Shown here: piece by piece, positions 23,348 through 31,955 of the stretch
How positions within the stretch are numbered: position 1 is the stretch's first letter
Layout: the number at the start of each line of letters is the position of its first letter
From: Thiohalomonas sp041685045
GTDB taxonomy: Bacteria; Pseudomonadota; Gammaproteobacteria; Thiohalomonadales; Thiohalomonadaceae
Reading direction: 5' to 3'
DNA length: 64,000 nucleotides
NCBI GenBank assembly: GCA_041685045.1
Contig: JAWLGP010000009.1
Span: forward strand, 62,001-126,000
The notes under the pieces: model-generated
What the model saw: only the letters and a program-made list of their open reading frames with translations
Databases searched by the model: none
What the model was told of the DNA's origin: nothing
Program-made: the position numbers and the translations under genes

Positions 23348-24129
23348 GCCTCGAGTTCTCCGCGCAACACGATGACCGCCTTTCCGGTCAGCGCTACCCG
23401 TTCACCGTTCAGGCGCACGCCGATGTTGCCGCCTCGCGCCGAGAGCTGCCGGGCGGCCATTTCCGTTTTGCCCAGCCGTTCGCTCCAGTAGTCCGCCAGG
23501 GTGCAGTGGGCCGAGCCGGTGACCGGGTCCTCGTCGATACCGGCGGCGGGGGCGAAGAAGCGGGAGACGAAGTCGACATCGCCGGAACCCCGGGCGGTGA
23601 CGATGAGGCCGCGGGCGGGGAGGGCGGCCAGGCGGGTCAGGTCCGGCCGGCAGGCGCGTACCGCCTCTTCCGACGCCAGCTCGACCAGCCAGTCTTCACG
23701 GCCCCGGCAGGCGGCGACGATGGGGACGCCAATGGTCGCCGTTAGGTCCTCGATGCTCTCCAGAGGCGAGGTGGGATCGGCGGGAAAGTTGAGTTCAATG
23801 CCCTCCGCGCGCCGCCGGGCGGTGAGTCGGCCGCTGCGGGTGTGGAAGATGGCCTCGGCATCGGGCGCCAGTCGGGCCGTCTCCCACAAGACATGGGCCG
23901 CAGCCAGGGTGGCGTGGCCGCAGAGGTTCACCTCGGTCGTGGGGGTGAACCAGCGCAGTTCGAAACCCTCCGGCAGCGGGCGTACGAAGGCGGTTTCGGA
24001 GAGGTTCATCTCCGCTGCCACCGCCTGCATCCAGCGGTCGTCGCGTTCTTCGTCGAGCAGGCAGACCGCGGCGGGGTTACCGGAAAACGGGGTATCGGTG
24101 AAGGCATCGACCTGGTAGATGGCAGGCAT
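23344..24129 (-). CDS. PhzF-family isomerase-like protein
   Basis: 261 residues with the two-lobed diaminopimelate-epimerase-like fold of the PhzF family: QVDAFTDTPFSGNPAAVCLL at the start, NLSETAFV with the conserved Glu, NLCGHATLAAAHVL, and GIDEDPVTGSAHCTLADYW in the second lobe. The ATG at 24129 is eight bases after AGGAG; a GTG at 24138 sits directly on that site and is unlikely. No phenazine genes are nearby, so a phenazine role should not be assumed. Operon member with DinB-family and NAT genes. Confidence 0.88.
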   Translation of the reverse strand: MPAIYQVDAFTDTPFSGNPAAVCLLDEERDDRWMQAVAAEMNLSETAFVRPLPEGFELRWFTPTTEVNLCGHATLAAAHVLWETARLAPDAEAIFHTRSGRLTARRRAEGIELNFPADPTSPLESIEDLTATIGVPIVAACRGREDWLVELASEEAVRACRPDLTRLAALPARGLIVTARGSGDVDFVSRFFAPAAGIDEDPVTGSAHCTLADYWSERLGKTEMAARQLSARGGNIGVRLNGERVALTGKAVIVLRGELEA

Positions 24130-24134
24130 CGTGA

Positions 24135-24653
24135 TCACTCCTGGAAGGTTGGCATCCCGGGCATGAAGGCGAGATCGGTCTCGCCGAAGTCGTAGCCGAG
24201 CTGGCTGATGAGCGTGGTGATCTGCCCCCGGTGGTGGGTCTGGTGATGGAACAGGTGGAGCAGAATGTCCTCGATGCGAAAACGGCGAGGGCGCTTATCT
24301 ACAGCCGAGACGTAGCCGATCGCCTTATCGAGGTCTGTCTCGCCCAGTTCCGCCACCCAGCCTGCCAGACGCTGGTCTTCCAACTCACGCTCCCGCCGCA
24401 GCTCCTCGAAGTCGGCATACAGTTCCTGTGAAAGCGAGGTGATAGTGAACGGATTGCCGGTCAGGCGCCCCATCCAGAGACGGTCAGCGAGTAGCAGGTG
24501 ATTGAAGGTACCGTGGATGGAACGGAAGAAAGCCCCCATATTGCGCTTCCGCTCTGTGTCGGGTATCTGCGCGCAGACCTCGAAGAGCTGCTCGTTCATC
24601 CAGCGGTTGTATTCGGTTAGCAAATTGACGTGGTGCAGGCGTTTTCCGTTCAT
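24135..24653 (-). CDS. DinB-family (YfiT/DinB-like) putative metal-dependent protein
   Basis: 172 residues of a four-helix bundle with the usual metal-ligand histidines: one in IHGTFNHLLLADRLWMGRL and the pair in LLHLFHHQTHHRGQITTLI. Relatives include thiol-dependent transferases and hydrolases, but most are uncharacterised; it is unrelated to DNA polymerase IV. The ATG at 24653 has AAGGAGG directly upstream and overlaps the stop of the aminotransferase fragment. Confidence 0.87.
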   Translation of the reverse strand: MNGKRLHHVNLLTEYNRWMNEQLFEVCAQIPDTERKRNMGAFFRSIHGTFNHLLLADRLWMGRLTGNPFTITSLSQELYADFEELRRERELEDQRLAGWVAELGETDLDKAIGYVSAVDKRPRRFRIEDILLHLFHHQTHHRGQITTLISQLGYDFGETDLAFMPGMPTFQE

Positions 24654-24949
24654 CCTTGCCTCCTTGTCTCTTTCTCGATGAGTTTGTGAAAAGCGTCTTG
24701 AGTATTCCCGGTCATGGGACCGGGAGAGCGTACCATCTGCCTGCCGTCCACTGAACGCATCGGTAGCAGTTCGGCACCCGTGCCGCAGAGGAGGCACTCG
24801 TCGGCGGTGTGGACGTCATCGGGGGTGAGTGAGCCTTCGACCGCTTCGATCCCTTCCTGCCGGCACAGTTCGAGCACGATACCGCGGGCGATGCCATCAA
24901 GGGCGCCGTCCGCGGGGCGGTCGTTGAGCCAGTAGACGGGTTCGGTCAT
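24650..24949 (-). CDS. Truncated class-IV aminotransferase (C-terminal part only)
   Basis: 99 residues that match only the last third of branched-chain/D-amino-acid aminotransferases: LDGIARGIVLELCRQEGIEA, then TPDDVHTADECLLCGTGAEL and GPMTGNTQDAFHKLI. The PLP lysine and the whole N-terminal domain are missing. Yet it has AGGAG nine bases before the ATG, shares one base with the EamA stop, and overlaps the DinB-family start, so it is still embedded in an operon. It may be a decayed gene kept for translational coupling; catalytic activity is very unlikely. Confidence 0.7.
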   Translation of the reverse strand: MTEPVYWLNDRPADGALDGIARGIVLELCRQEGIEAVEGSLTPDDVHTADECLLCGTGAELLPMRSVDGRQMVRSPGPMTGNTQDAFHKLIEKETRRQG

Positions 24950-25836
24950 CAGTGGGTCTCCTGCGCTGTGTCCAATGCTCGGCTCGCCCGCTTCCGGGCA
25001 AAAATGATGGTGACGACGACCATCGCCGCGTAGAGCCAGAGGTCCGGTGGTATCGACTCCCCCAGCAGCACAGCCGCCAACAGCAGGGTCAGAAAAGGCT
25101 GCAGGAGCTGGAGCTGACCGGCCCTGGCCACCCCGGCGGCCAGGGCGCGATACCAGAACCAGAAGGCACCGAATTGGGTAACAACCGCTAGAAAAGAGAG
25201 AGCCAGCCACGGGGCGGCGCCGGCAGGGAGCGAGAGGTGTGCCCAGGTATAGCCGAAACCCAGCGCCGCGCCCGGGGCGGCGAGCATCAAGGCCCAGGCC
25301 ATGACCTGCCAGCCCGGCATTTCACGGGCCAGACGTCCGCCTTCGGCGTAGGCAATGGAGGCGGCCAAGGCCGCCCCGAGCAGCTCCGGGGCCGCGGTCG
25401 CGGGTCCGCTGCTCCAGACGAAATACAGCACCACGCCGCTCCCCGCGGCGGCCCCGATCCAGAACATGGCGGAAGGACGTTCATGGGCGCGCAGCCGCGC
25501 CCAGGCCGCCGTGGCCAAAGGCATCAGTGCCAGGGGGACGGCGGCCGGGGCGGCTGCCCGCCCGTCGAGGGCGAGAGCGGTCAGCAGGGGAAAGCCGAAC
25601 ACGCCGCCCAGGGCCACCAGTAGCAATCCGCCCAGTTGATGGCGCCTGGGAAGTGGTGCCTTCACGATGTTGAGCAGGAGGAAGGCGGGGACGGCCGCTC
25701 CCAGAAGGCGGCCGAAGGTGAGCGGCATCGGCGCGAACCCTTCCAGGGCGATGCGCGTCAACGGCAGAGTGGCGGCGAAGGCCGTGACGGCGATCAGGCC
25801 GTCCCGCAGTGCGCGTCGATCTTCTGAGTCCTGCAT
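24949..25836 (-). CDS. EamA/DMT-family transporter
   Basis: 295 residues with ten hydrophobic helices in two EamA repeats; the first helix region reads AVTAFAATLPLTRIALEGF and the last LLAAVLLGESIPPDLWLYAAMVV, where the GE motif before helix 10 is typical. Probably an inner-membrane exporter of a metabolite. First gene of a five-gene minus-strand operon, and divergent from a MocR-type regulator 139 bases away, which probably regulates it. It differs clearly from the EamA protein at 8995. Confidence 0.87.
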   Translation of the reverse strand: MQDSEDRRALRDGLIAVTAFAATLPLTRIALEGFAPMPLTFGRLLGAAVPAFLLLNIVKAPLPRRHQLGGLLLVALGGVFGFPLLTALALDGRAAAPAAVPLALMPLATAAWARLRAHERPSAMFWIGAAAGSGVVLYFVWSSGPATAAPELLGAALAASIAYAEGGRLAREMPGWQVMAWALMLAAPGAALGFGYTWAHLSLPAGAAPWLALSFLAVVTQFGAFWFWYRALAAGVARAGQLQLLQPFLTLLLAAVLLGESIPPDLWLYAAMVVVTIIFARKRASRALDTAQETH

Positions 25837-25910
25837 GGTGATCCCTTCCGGTTCGTTCAGGTTGTCACCTTACCGGTGGTGCCCGCCATCGATACAGATG
25901 CAGAATACAA

Positions 25911-25929
25911 ACAGTGTTTACAGTACAGT
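25911..25929. promoter_or_regulatory. ACAGT repeats in the MocR divergent promoter
   Basis: ACAGT occurs at 25911, 25920 and 25925 in the same direction within the 138-base gap between the divergent EamA operon and the mocR-type gene. MocR proteins commonly bind direct repeats in such gaps. The repeats are short, so the assignment is tentative. Confidence 0.35.
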
Positions 25930-25974
25930 TAGGCGGATTCGCCCGCTGTTATGGTCTGAGGAGAGGGAAACTGT

Positions 25975-27438
25975 ATGGGTATGGAAGGGCTGCGTTACGA
26001 GCAGGTGGCGGAGCACATTCGCGAACAGGTGCGCCGGGGCGTGCTGCGCCCCGGCGAGCGCATCCCCTCGGTGCGCAGCCTGAGCCGGCGGCTGGGCGTG
26101 AGCGTCTCCACGGTGGTCCAGGGTTACGACCTGCTGCAGGACGAGCGGCTGATCGAGCCGCGTCCCCAGTCCGGCTACTACGTGAAGGCACCTGCACGGC
26201 GCCCGCCGCCGCCGGCCATGAGCCGCCCTGAAGCCTATCCGGTGCCCGTCACCGTCAGCGAACTGGCCCTCCAGGTGGTGCAGGCCTATCGGACCCCCGG
26301 CTTGATCCAGATGGGGTCCGCACTGCCCCGTACCGATTTTCCGGCGGTGGCCCAACTGCATCGTATCCTGGCGAATCTGGCGCGCCGTCCCGATCCGAGG
26401 TTGCGTGACTACGACATGCCGCCCGGCAACGATGCCCTACGGCTGCAGATCGCCCGCCGTGCCGTCGATGCGGGGGTGGCGGCTTCCCCGGATGACGTAG
26501 TGGTCACCAACGGCTGTCAGGAGGCGCTGGTGCTCTGCCTGCGCGCTGTGGCCGAGGCGGGCGACACGGTCGCTATCGAGTCACCCGGCTTTTACGGGAC
26601 CCTGCAGGCGATAGAGTCGCTGGGGCTGAAGGCATTGGAGATCCCCACCGATCCCAAACACGGGATCAGCCTGGATGCACTGCGTCTGGCCCTGGAGCAG
26701 TGGCCGCTCAAGGCGGTGCTGCTCACCCCCAACTTCAGCAACCCGCTGGGCTATCGCATGGCCGATGCGCGTAAGGGGGAGTTGGTGGCGCTGTTGGAGG
26801 CGGCGGAGGTGCCGTTGATCGAGGACGACATCTACGCCGACCTCAATTACCAGGGGAACCGCCCCAAGGCGGCGAAGGCGTGGGACCGAAGCGGCAATGT
26901 GCTGCTCTGTTCGTCCCTCTCCAAGACCCTCGACCCGGGGCTGCGCATCGGCTGGGCCATGCCGGGCCGCTTCCGCGACAAGGTGGTCCACCTGAAGCTG
27001 GTCAACAGCATGGCCAGCGCCACCTTGCCGGCCTACGCCGCGGCGGAATACCTGGAGTCGGGCGGGCACGATCGGCACCTGCGCGCCATCCGCAAGGCGT
27101 ACCGGGAGCGGTGCGATCGCTTTCTTGAACTCGCCCAGCGCCTGCTGCCGGAGGGCAGCCGCGTCACCTCGCCGGAAGGGGGATTCATCGCCTGGATCGA
27201 ACTGCCCCGCGGCACCGACGCCATGGCGCTCTACCACCAGGCGATGCAGCGCGGTGTGAGCATCGCGCCGGGACCGCTGTTCTCACCGAGCGGCAAGTAC
27301 CGCCAATTCATTCGCCTCAACTTCGGCCAAGTGGGCTTCGAGGCGATGGGGAAAGGGCTTTCCATTCTCGGCGAACTGCTGGGCAAGCCGGGTATCTCCT
27401 GCCCGAGTGGGGGCATGCGCCTGCACGGAGGTCGATAG
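25975..27438 (+). CDS. MocR-type regulator (GntR HTH + aminotransferase-like domain)
   Basis: 487 residues: an N-terminal GntR winged helix (about 5-75, LRPGERIPSVRSLSRRLGVS) and a fold-type-I aminotransferase domain (about 100-470). PLP ligands are present: Lys317 in SSLSKTLDPGLRIGW, Asp in IEDDIYADL and Asn in TPNFSNPLGY. Such proteins use PLP or a PLP-amine adduct as effector. Divergent from the EamA / aminotransferase fragment / DinB / PhzF / nat operon, which is its likely target. A small membrane-protein gene follows with one base of overlap. Confidence 0.92.
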   Translation: MGMEGLRYEQVAEHIREQVRRGVLRPGERIPSVRSLSRRLGVSVSTVVQGYDLLQDERLIEPRPQSGYYVKAPARRPPPPAMSRPEAYPVPVTVSELALQVVQAYRTPGLIQMGSALPRTDFPAVAQLHRILANLARRPDPRLRDYDMPPGNDALRLQIARRAVDAGVAASPDDVVVTNGCQEALVLCLRAVAEAGDTVAIESPGFYGTLQAIESLGLKALEIPTDPKHGISLDALRLALEQWPLKAVLLTPNFSNPLGYRMADARKGELVALLEAAEVPLIEDDIYADLNYQGNRPKAAKAWDRSGNVLLCSSLSKTLDPGLRIGWAMPGRFRDKVVHLKLVNSMASATLPAYAAAEYLESGGHDRHLRAIRKAYRERCDRFLELAQRLLPEGSRVTSPEGGFIAWIELPRGTDAMALYHQAMQRGVSIAPGPLFSPSGKYRQFIRLNFGQVGFEAMGKGLSILGELLGKPGISCPSGGMRLHGGR

Positions 27439-27824
27439 TGGAAATTACGTTGCCGTTGGCGCACGGAATCCTGGCGCTGGCCGCCGGCGCGCTGTTCTTG
27501 GCCGGTCGATGGTTCGCCCTTGTTTCTGTAACCTCGGCGACGGCGTCACTGCTGGCCGGGATGTGGATCATGGGGCATGCCTATCACCTGAGCACAGCAG
27601 CCGGAATCTCCCATTTCCTTGGTGACCCTGTGGGGGCATTGCTGCTGGGAGGATGGCTGGGCGCCAACATGACGCCGCTGATGTTCAGCTTCCTCTGGAT
27701 GCGACGCCGCACCGGAACGCTCGATCGGAAAAGCGCGATAGTAGCGACGACTTCGGTAGCACTCGTGCTGTTTCTGCTGTTGCCGGTCAATACGGGGCTC
27801 GTTCTTCTTTTTTCGCTGGAATAG
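27438..27824 (+). CDS. Small membrane protein, unknown function
   Basis: 128 residues with four hydrophobic segments (about 5-22, 25-45, 62-82 and 100-125). GTG start, six bases after GGAGG and sharing its first base with the stop of the MocR-type gene, so the two are translationally coupled. No family recognised. The following 190 bases to pstC contain GC-rich hairpins (GGGGG and CCCCC around 27938) and then the Pho box. Confidence 0.65.
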   Translation: MEITLPLAHGILALAAGALFLAGRWFALVSVTSATASLLAGMWIMGHAYHLSTAAGISHFLGDPVGALLLGGWLGANMTPLMFSFLWMRRRTGTLDRKSAIVATTSVALVLFLLLPVNTGLVLLFSLE

Positions 27825-27974
27825 CAAGGGGTTGGCGGGGGAAACCGGTCTTACGGGATTCACGAGGAAAGGAGAGGGCCGTGCAGTTATGACCGGTCGT
27901 CAAGCCTTCTTTTTTGCGCAGGTTTCAAGGCAGCGGGGGTGCGGTGCCCCCGACTGGGGGCAAGCCCTGCAGGG

Positions 27975-28008
27975 TTGTCACATTACTGTCACAAGGCCCA
28001 CTTACCAT
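27975..28008 (+). promoter_or_regulatory. Pho box and -10 box of the pst operon
   Basis: TTGTCAC (27975-27981) and CTGTCAC (27986-27992) are direct seven-base repeats with a four-base AT-rich gap, an excellent match to the PhoB box. Ten bases on is TACCAT (28003-28008), a -10-like box at the distance expected when PhoB replaces the -35. Transcription would begin near 28015, beside the pstC ATG at 28017. The operon should be induced by phosphate starvation. Confidence 0.85.
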
Positions 28009-28016
28009 GCGCGGTC

Positions 28017-30278
28017 ATGGATACCTCCACTCACCTCGGTCTTTCCCTCGACGGCAGTACCCTGACTCCCCGGCATCGCTGGCGGATGTTCAAGGATCGT
28101 CTGGCCCGCCGGGCCGTCGGGATCGGTGGCGTCAGCGTCATCATCGCCATCCTTCTGATCTTCTTCTATCTGCTCTATGTGGTGTTCCCGCTGTTCATCC
28201 CGGCCTCGGTCGAGAGGGTGGCGGACTATCCGGTGCCGGGTGGCAGCGAGCAGACGCGTACCCTCCATTTGGACATGGAGGAGCAGGCGGGGCTCGCGGT
28301 GCGTTACACCGATGACGGGCGGGTCGTCTTTTTCGACACCGCGGACGGGGCGGTACGCGACACGGTGCGACTGGTCGACGGTCGGGTGCGGAGTATCGCC
28401 ACCGGCGCCCTGGGCGGCGGTTTGGTGGCGCTGGGCCTGGAGGATGGCCGGGTGCTGTTGGCGAAACACCGCTTCAAGGTGAGTTTTCCCGACGATGTGC
28501 GCACCTTGACGCCGGCGGTGGAGTTCCCGTACGGGAGCGAACCACTGGTGGTCGACGATGAGGGCGAGCCGCTGGAGCATCTGGCGGTACGCGACGGTGA
28601 GGACCGGTTGTTGCTGGTGGCAGCGACCAGCGACCGCATCCTCCTCGCCGGTTTCGACAAGGAGACCTCGTTTCTCAGCGACGAGGTGACCCTGGAGCGC
28701 ACCGCCGCCACGCTGGGGCCGAATACGCTCGACCTCGGATATATCCGGGTCGGCCCGTTACAGGACCAGCTCTACCTCGCCGGTCACGACGGTAGTCTGC
28801 TGCACTACAACATCACGGACATCGAGGCGCCCCGACTGGTTGAGCGGATTTCCCTGGTGGAGCAGGGGGACCGGCTGACCTCGCTCGAACTGCTGCTCGG
28901 CGGTACCTCGCTGCTGGTCGGAGGCTCCGACGGCAGCGTCAGCCAGTGGTTCCCGGTCCGCGATGCGCAGAACGAGTCCCGCCTGCAGCGGGTCCGGACC
29001 TTTCGGGGGCAGGAGGCGCCGGTCACCGCCATCGCCTCGGAGGCCCGCCGCCGCGGCTTTCTGGCCGCCGACAGCACCGGGCGGGTGGGGATCTATCACT
29101 CCACCGCCGAACGTACGCTACTGGTTGAGCCGATGAGTGGCTCCCGCATCGGCAGCCTGGCCATCTCGCCGCGTTCCGACCACCTGCTGGTAGAGAGCGA
29201 TGACGGCCGCCTGCAGTTCTGGGCGGTGCACAACGAGCACCCGGAGGTCTCCTGGTCCGCGCTTTGGGGCCAGGTCCAGTACGAGGGTTACGCCGAACCG
29301 AACTACACCTGGCAATCCTCGGCGGCGAGCAACGACTTCGAACCGAAGTTCAGCCTGACCCCGCTCGCCTTCGGCACCCTCAAGGCGGCGTTCTACGCCA
29401 TGCTGCTGGCGGTTCCGCTGGCCATCATGGGCGCCGTCTACACCGCCTACTTCATGGCGCCGACCATGCGCCGCATGGTCAAGCCGACCATCGAGGTCAT
29501 GGAGGCGCTGCCCACGGTCATCCTCGGCTTCCTCGCCGGCCTTTGGCTGGCGCCGCTGGTGGAGAGTCACCTGCCGGGGATCTTTGCGCTGCTGCTGATC
29601 GTGCCGGCGGGCATCCTGCTGTGCTCCTACTTCTGGCACTCGCTGCCCGGTTCCGTCCGTCGGCTGGTGCCGGAGGGATGGGAGGCGGCCCTGCTGGCAC
29701 CGGTCGTGGTCGCTCTCGTCTGGGCCGCCTTCGCCCTGAGCGCCCCGCTGGAGCATGCCCTGTTCGGTGGCAACATGCGGGCCTGGCTGAGCCAGGAACT
29801 GGGGATCAGCTTCGACCAGCGCAACTCCCTGGTGGTCGGCCTGGCGATGGGCTTTGCGGTCATCCCCACGATCTTCTCCATCGCCGAGGACGCCATCTTC
29901 AGCGTGCCCAAGCACCTTACCTTCGGCTCGCTGGCCCTGGGCGCCACCCCCTGGCAGACCTTGACCCGGGTGGTGATCCTGACCGCCAGCCCCGGCATCT
30001 TCTCGGCCATGATGATCGGTATGGGCCGTGCGGTGGGTGAGACGATGATTGTCCTAATGGCCACCGGCAACACGCCGGTGATGGACTTCTCCATCTTCGA
30101 GGGCATGCGCACCCTCTCCGCAAACATCGCGGTGGAGATGCCGGAGTCGGAAGTGGACAGTACCCACTATCGGGTCCTGTTCCTCGCCGCCTTCGTTCTG
30201 TTCATGTTCACCTTCGCGGTGAACACGGTGGCCGAGATGGTGCGTCACCGTCTGCGTCGCAAGTACAGCAGCCTGTAA
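28017..30278 (+). CDS. pstC: Phosphate ABC transporter permease PstC, enlarged form
   Basis: 753 residues, far larger than the ~320-residue E. coli PstC. After one N-terminal helix (about 42-65) comes a ~370-residue beta-rich insertion, with propeller-like repeats such as SLLVGGSDGSVSQWF and HLLVESDDGRLQFW, before the permease core (about 445-753) with six helices and the EAA-type loop GSLALGATPWQTLTRVVI. Pseudomonas-type PstC proteins are also enlarged. The ATG at 28017 is favoured over 27939 because the Pho box and -10 box lie between. It forms the phosphate channel with PstA. No pstS lies in this window. Confidence 0.9.
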   Translation: MDTSTHLGLSLDGSTLTPRHRWRMFKDRLARRAVGIGGVSVIIAILLIFFYLLYVVFPLFIPASVERVADYPVPGGSEQTRTLHLDMEEQAGLAVRYTDDGRVVFFDTADGAVRDTVRLVDGRVRSIATGALGGGLVALGLEDGRVLLAKHRFKVSFPDDVRTLTPAVEFPYGSEPLVVDDEGEPLEHLAVRDGEDRLLLVAATSDRILLAGFDKETSFLSDEVTLERTAATLGPNTLDLGYIRVGPLQDQLYLAGHDGSLLHYNITDIEAPRLVERISLVEQGDRLTSLELLLGGTSLLVGGSDGSVSQWFPVRDAQNESRLQRVRTFRGQEAPVTAIASEARRRGFLAADSTGRVGIYHSTAERTLLVEPMSGSRIGSLAISPRSDHLLVESDDGRLQFWAVHNEHPEVSWSALWGQVQYEGYAEPNYTWQSSAASNDFEPKFSLTPLAFGTLKAAFYAMLLAVPLAIMGAVYTAYFMAPTMRRMVKPTIEVMEALPTVILGFLAGLWLAPLVESHLPGIFALLLIVPAGILLCSYFWHSLPGSVRRLVPEGWEAALLAPVVVALVWAAFALSAPLEHALFGGNMRAWLSQELGISFDQRNSLVVGLAMGFAVIPTIFSIAEDAIFSVPKHLTFGSLALGATPWQTLTRVVILTASPGIFSAMMIGMGRAVGETMIVLMATGNTPVMDFSIFEGMRTLSANIAVEMPESEVDSTHYRVLFLAAFVLFMFTFAVNTVAEMVRHRLRRKYSSL

Positions 30279-30286
30279 AAAAGACA

Positions 30287-31951
30287 ATGGCCAATAACGT
30301 CAAACAGTGGTTTCGGCAGGGTACGCCCTGGATCTGGCTCAACGCCGGGGCGGTCAGCATCAGTCTGGTGATGGTGATCGGCCTGCTGTTGCTCATTGCC
30401 GCACGTGGGCTCGGCCACTTCTGGCCCAAGGCGGTGCTCGAGGCCGAGTATCAGGAGAGCGATGGACAGGTCGTTCAGGTCATCGGCGAGATCCACGATT
30501 ACGAGACGGTGCCCCTCGAGCGGTTGCGCCAGTCGGGGGTCGAACTGGATACCGACGAGGACAGCGTGCGCCGGCTGCTGGTCAAGACCGGCAACCGTGA
30601 TGTGGGCGGGCTCGACTTCCGGTGGCTGATCGAGCCGCGCCTCAACGAGCAGCACTACCCCGAAGCGCTGATGGTGCTGGAGCGCCGGGAGTGGGGCAAT
30701 TTCTACGGCTACCTGACGGCGGTCAAGGAGCAGGGCCAGGTGGTGGCCGAGGGGCCGGCGGCCTGGGACGCCCTGCGCGAACGCCTGCGGCGGGTGGAGC
30801 GACTGGCCGGCGAGATCAGGCACATTGAACGCGGCCTGATCGGTTCCATCAATTTCCAGATGGAGCGGCTGCGGCTCGAGAAGCGCCGGCTCGAACTGGA
30901 TGGGATGAACCCGGAATTGGCCGAGGCGGAGGTCGCTGCCCGCCGGCAGGCGCTGCAGGCGGAGTATGATGGTCTGCAACAGCGGCTGAACGAGCTCTAT
31001 ACCGCCATTCGCCGCGACACCCTGACCGCGCGGGTGATGGACGGCCGCGGTATCGACCTGCCGCTGGCCCAGGTGGTGCACGCCTATCAACCGAACGCCA
31101 TGGGGCCTATCGACAAGGTGGGCTTCTATCTGGCCAAGGTATGGGAGTTCGTCAGCGACGACCCCCGCGAGGCCAACACCGAGGGCGGCATCTTCCCCGC
31201 CATCTTCGGCACCGTCATGATGGTCATCCTGATGTCCATCTTCGTCACCCCGTTCGGGGTGGTGGCCGCCGTTTATCTGCGCGAGTATGCCAAGCAGGGG
31301 CCGATGGTACGGCTCATCCGCATTGCGGTGAACAATCTGGCCGGCGTGCCCTCCATTGTCTACGGGGTGTTCGGTCTCGGCTTTTTCGTCTACTTCCTGG
31401 GCGGCAACCTGGATCGGCTGTTCTTCCCCGAGGCGCTGCCGGCCCCTACCTTCGGTACTCCCGGTATCTTCTGGGCCTCACTGACCCTGGCCCTGCTCAC
31501 GGTGCCGGTGGTGATCGTGGCGACTGAGGAGGGCCTGTCGCGCATCCCGCGCGCCATTCGCGAGGGCAGCCTGGCGCTCGGTGCCACCAAGGCGGAGACC
31601 CTGTGGCGCACGGTGCTGCCGATGGCCAGTCCGGCCATGATGACCGGCCTTATCCTGGCGGTGGCCCGTGCCGCCGGTGAGGTGGCACCGCTGATGCTGG
31701 TGGGCGTGGTCAAATTGGCCCCGTCGCTGGCGGTGGACGGCAACGCCCCCTTCTTTCATCTTGAACGTAAATTCATGCACCTCGGCTTCCACATCTACGA
31801 CGTGGGCTTCCAGAGTCCCAACGTGGAGGCGGCCCGTCCGCTGGTCTATGCCACCGCACTCCTGCTGGTGCTGGTGATCGTGGCGTTGAACCTGGCCGCC
31901 ATCGGTATCCGAAACCACCTGCGTGAGAAGTACCGGGCCCTGGAGCACTAA
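30287..31951 (+). CDS. pstA: Phosphate ABC transporter permease PstA, enlarged form
   Basis: 554 residues; E. coli PstA is about 296. An N-terminal helix (about 20-42) is followed by a ~220-residue soluble, partly coiled-coil insertion (e.g. LRRVERLAGEIRHIERGLIG), then the permease core with GVVAAVYLREYAKQG, NNLAGVPSIVYGVFGLGFF and the EAA loop GSLALGATKAETLWRTVL. It pairs with PstC in the inner membrane and docks onto PstB. Eight bases separate it from pstC; no strong ribosome site is seen, so translation may depend on coupling. Confidence 0.92.
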   Translation: MANNVKQWFRQGTPWIWLNAGAVSISLVMVIGLLLLIAARGLGHFWPKAVLEAEYQESDGQVVQVIGEIHDYETVPLERLRQSGVELDTDEDSVRRLLVKTGNRDVGGLDFRWLIEPRLNEQHYPEALMVLERREWGNFYGYLTAVKEQGQVVAEGPAAWDALRERLRRVERLAGEIRHIERGLIGSINFQMERLRLEKRRLELDGMNPELAEAEVAARRQALQAEYDGLQQRLNELYTAIRRDTLTARVMDGRGIDLPLAQVVHAYQPNAMGPIDKVGFYLAKVWEFVSDDPREANTEGGIFPAIFGTVMMVILMSIFVTPFGVVAAVYLREYAKQGPMVRLIRIAVNNLAGVPSIVYGVFGLGFFVYFLGGNLDRLFFPEALPAPTFGTPGIFWASLTLALLTVPVVIVATEEGLSRIPRAIREGSLALGATKAETLWRTVLPMASPAMMTGLILAVARAAGEVAPLMLVGVVKLAPSLAVDGNAPFFHLERKFMHLGFHIYDVGFQSPNVEAARPLVYATALLLVLVIVALNLAAIGIRNHLREKYRALEH

Positions 31952-31955
31952 CCGG

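Noticed and set aside
27939..28016. An upstream start for pstC at 27939
   Set aside because: The Pho box and -10 box lie within this stretch, so it is promoter rather than coding.
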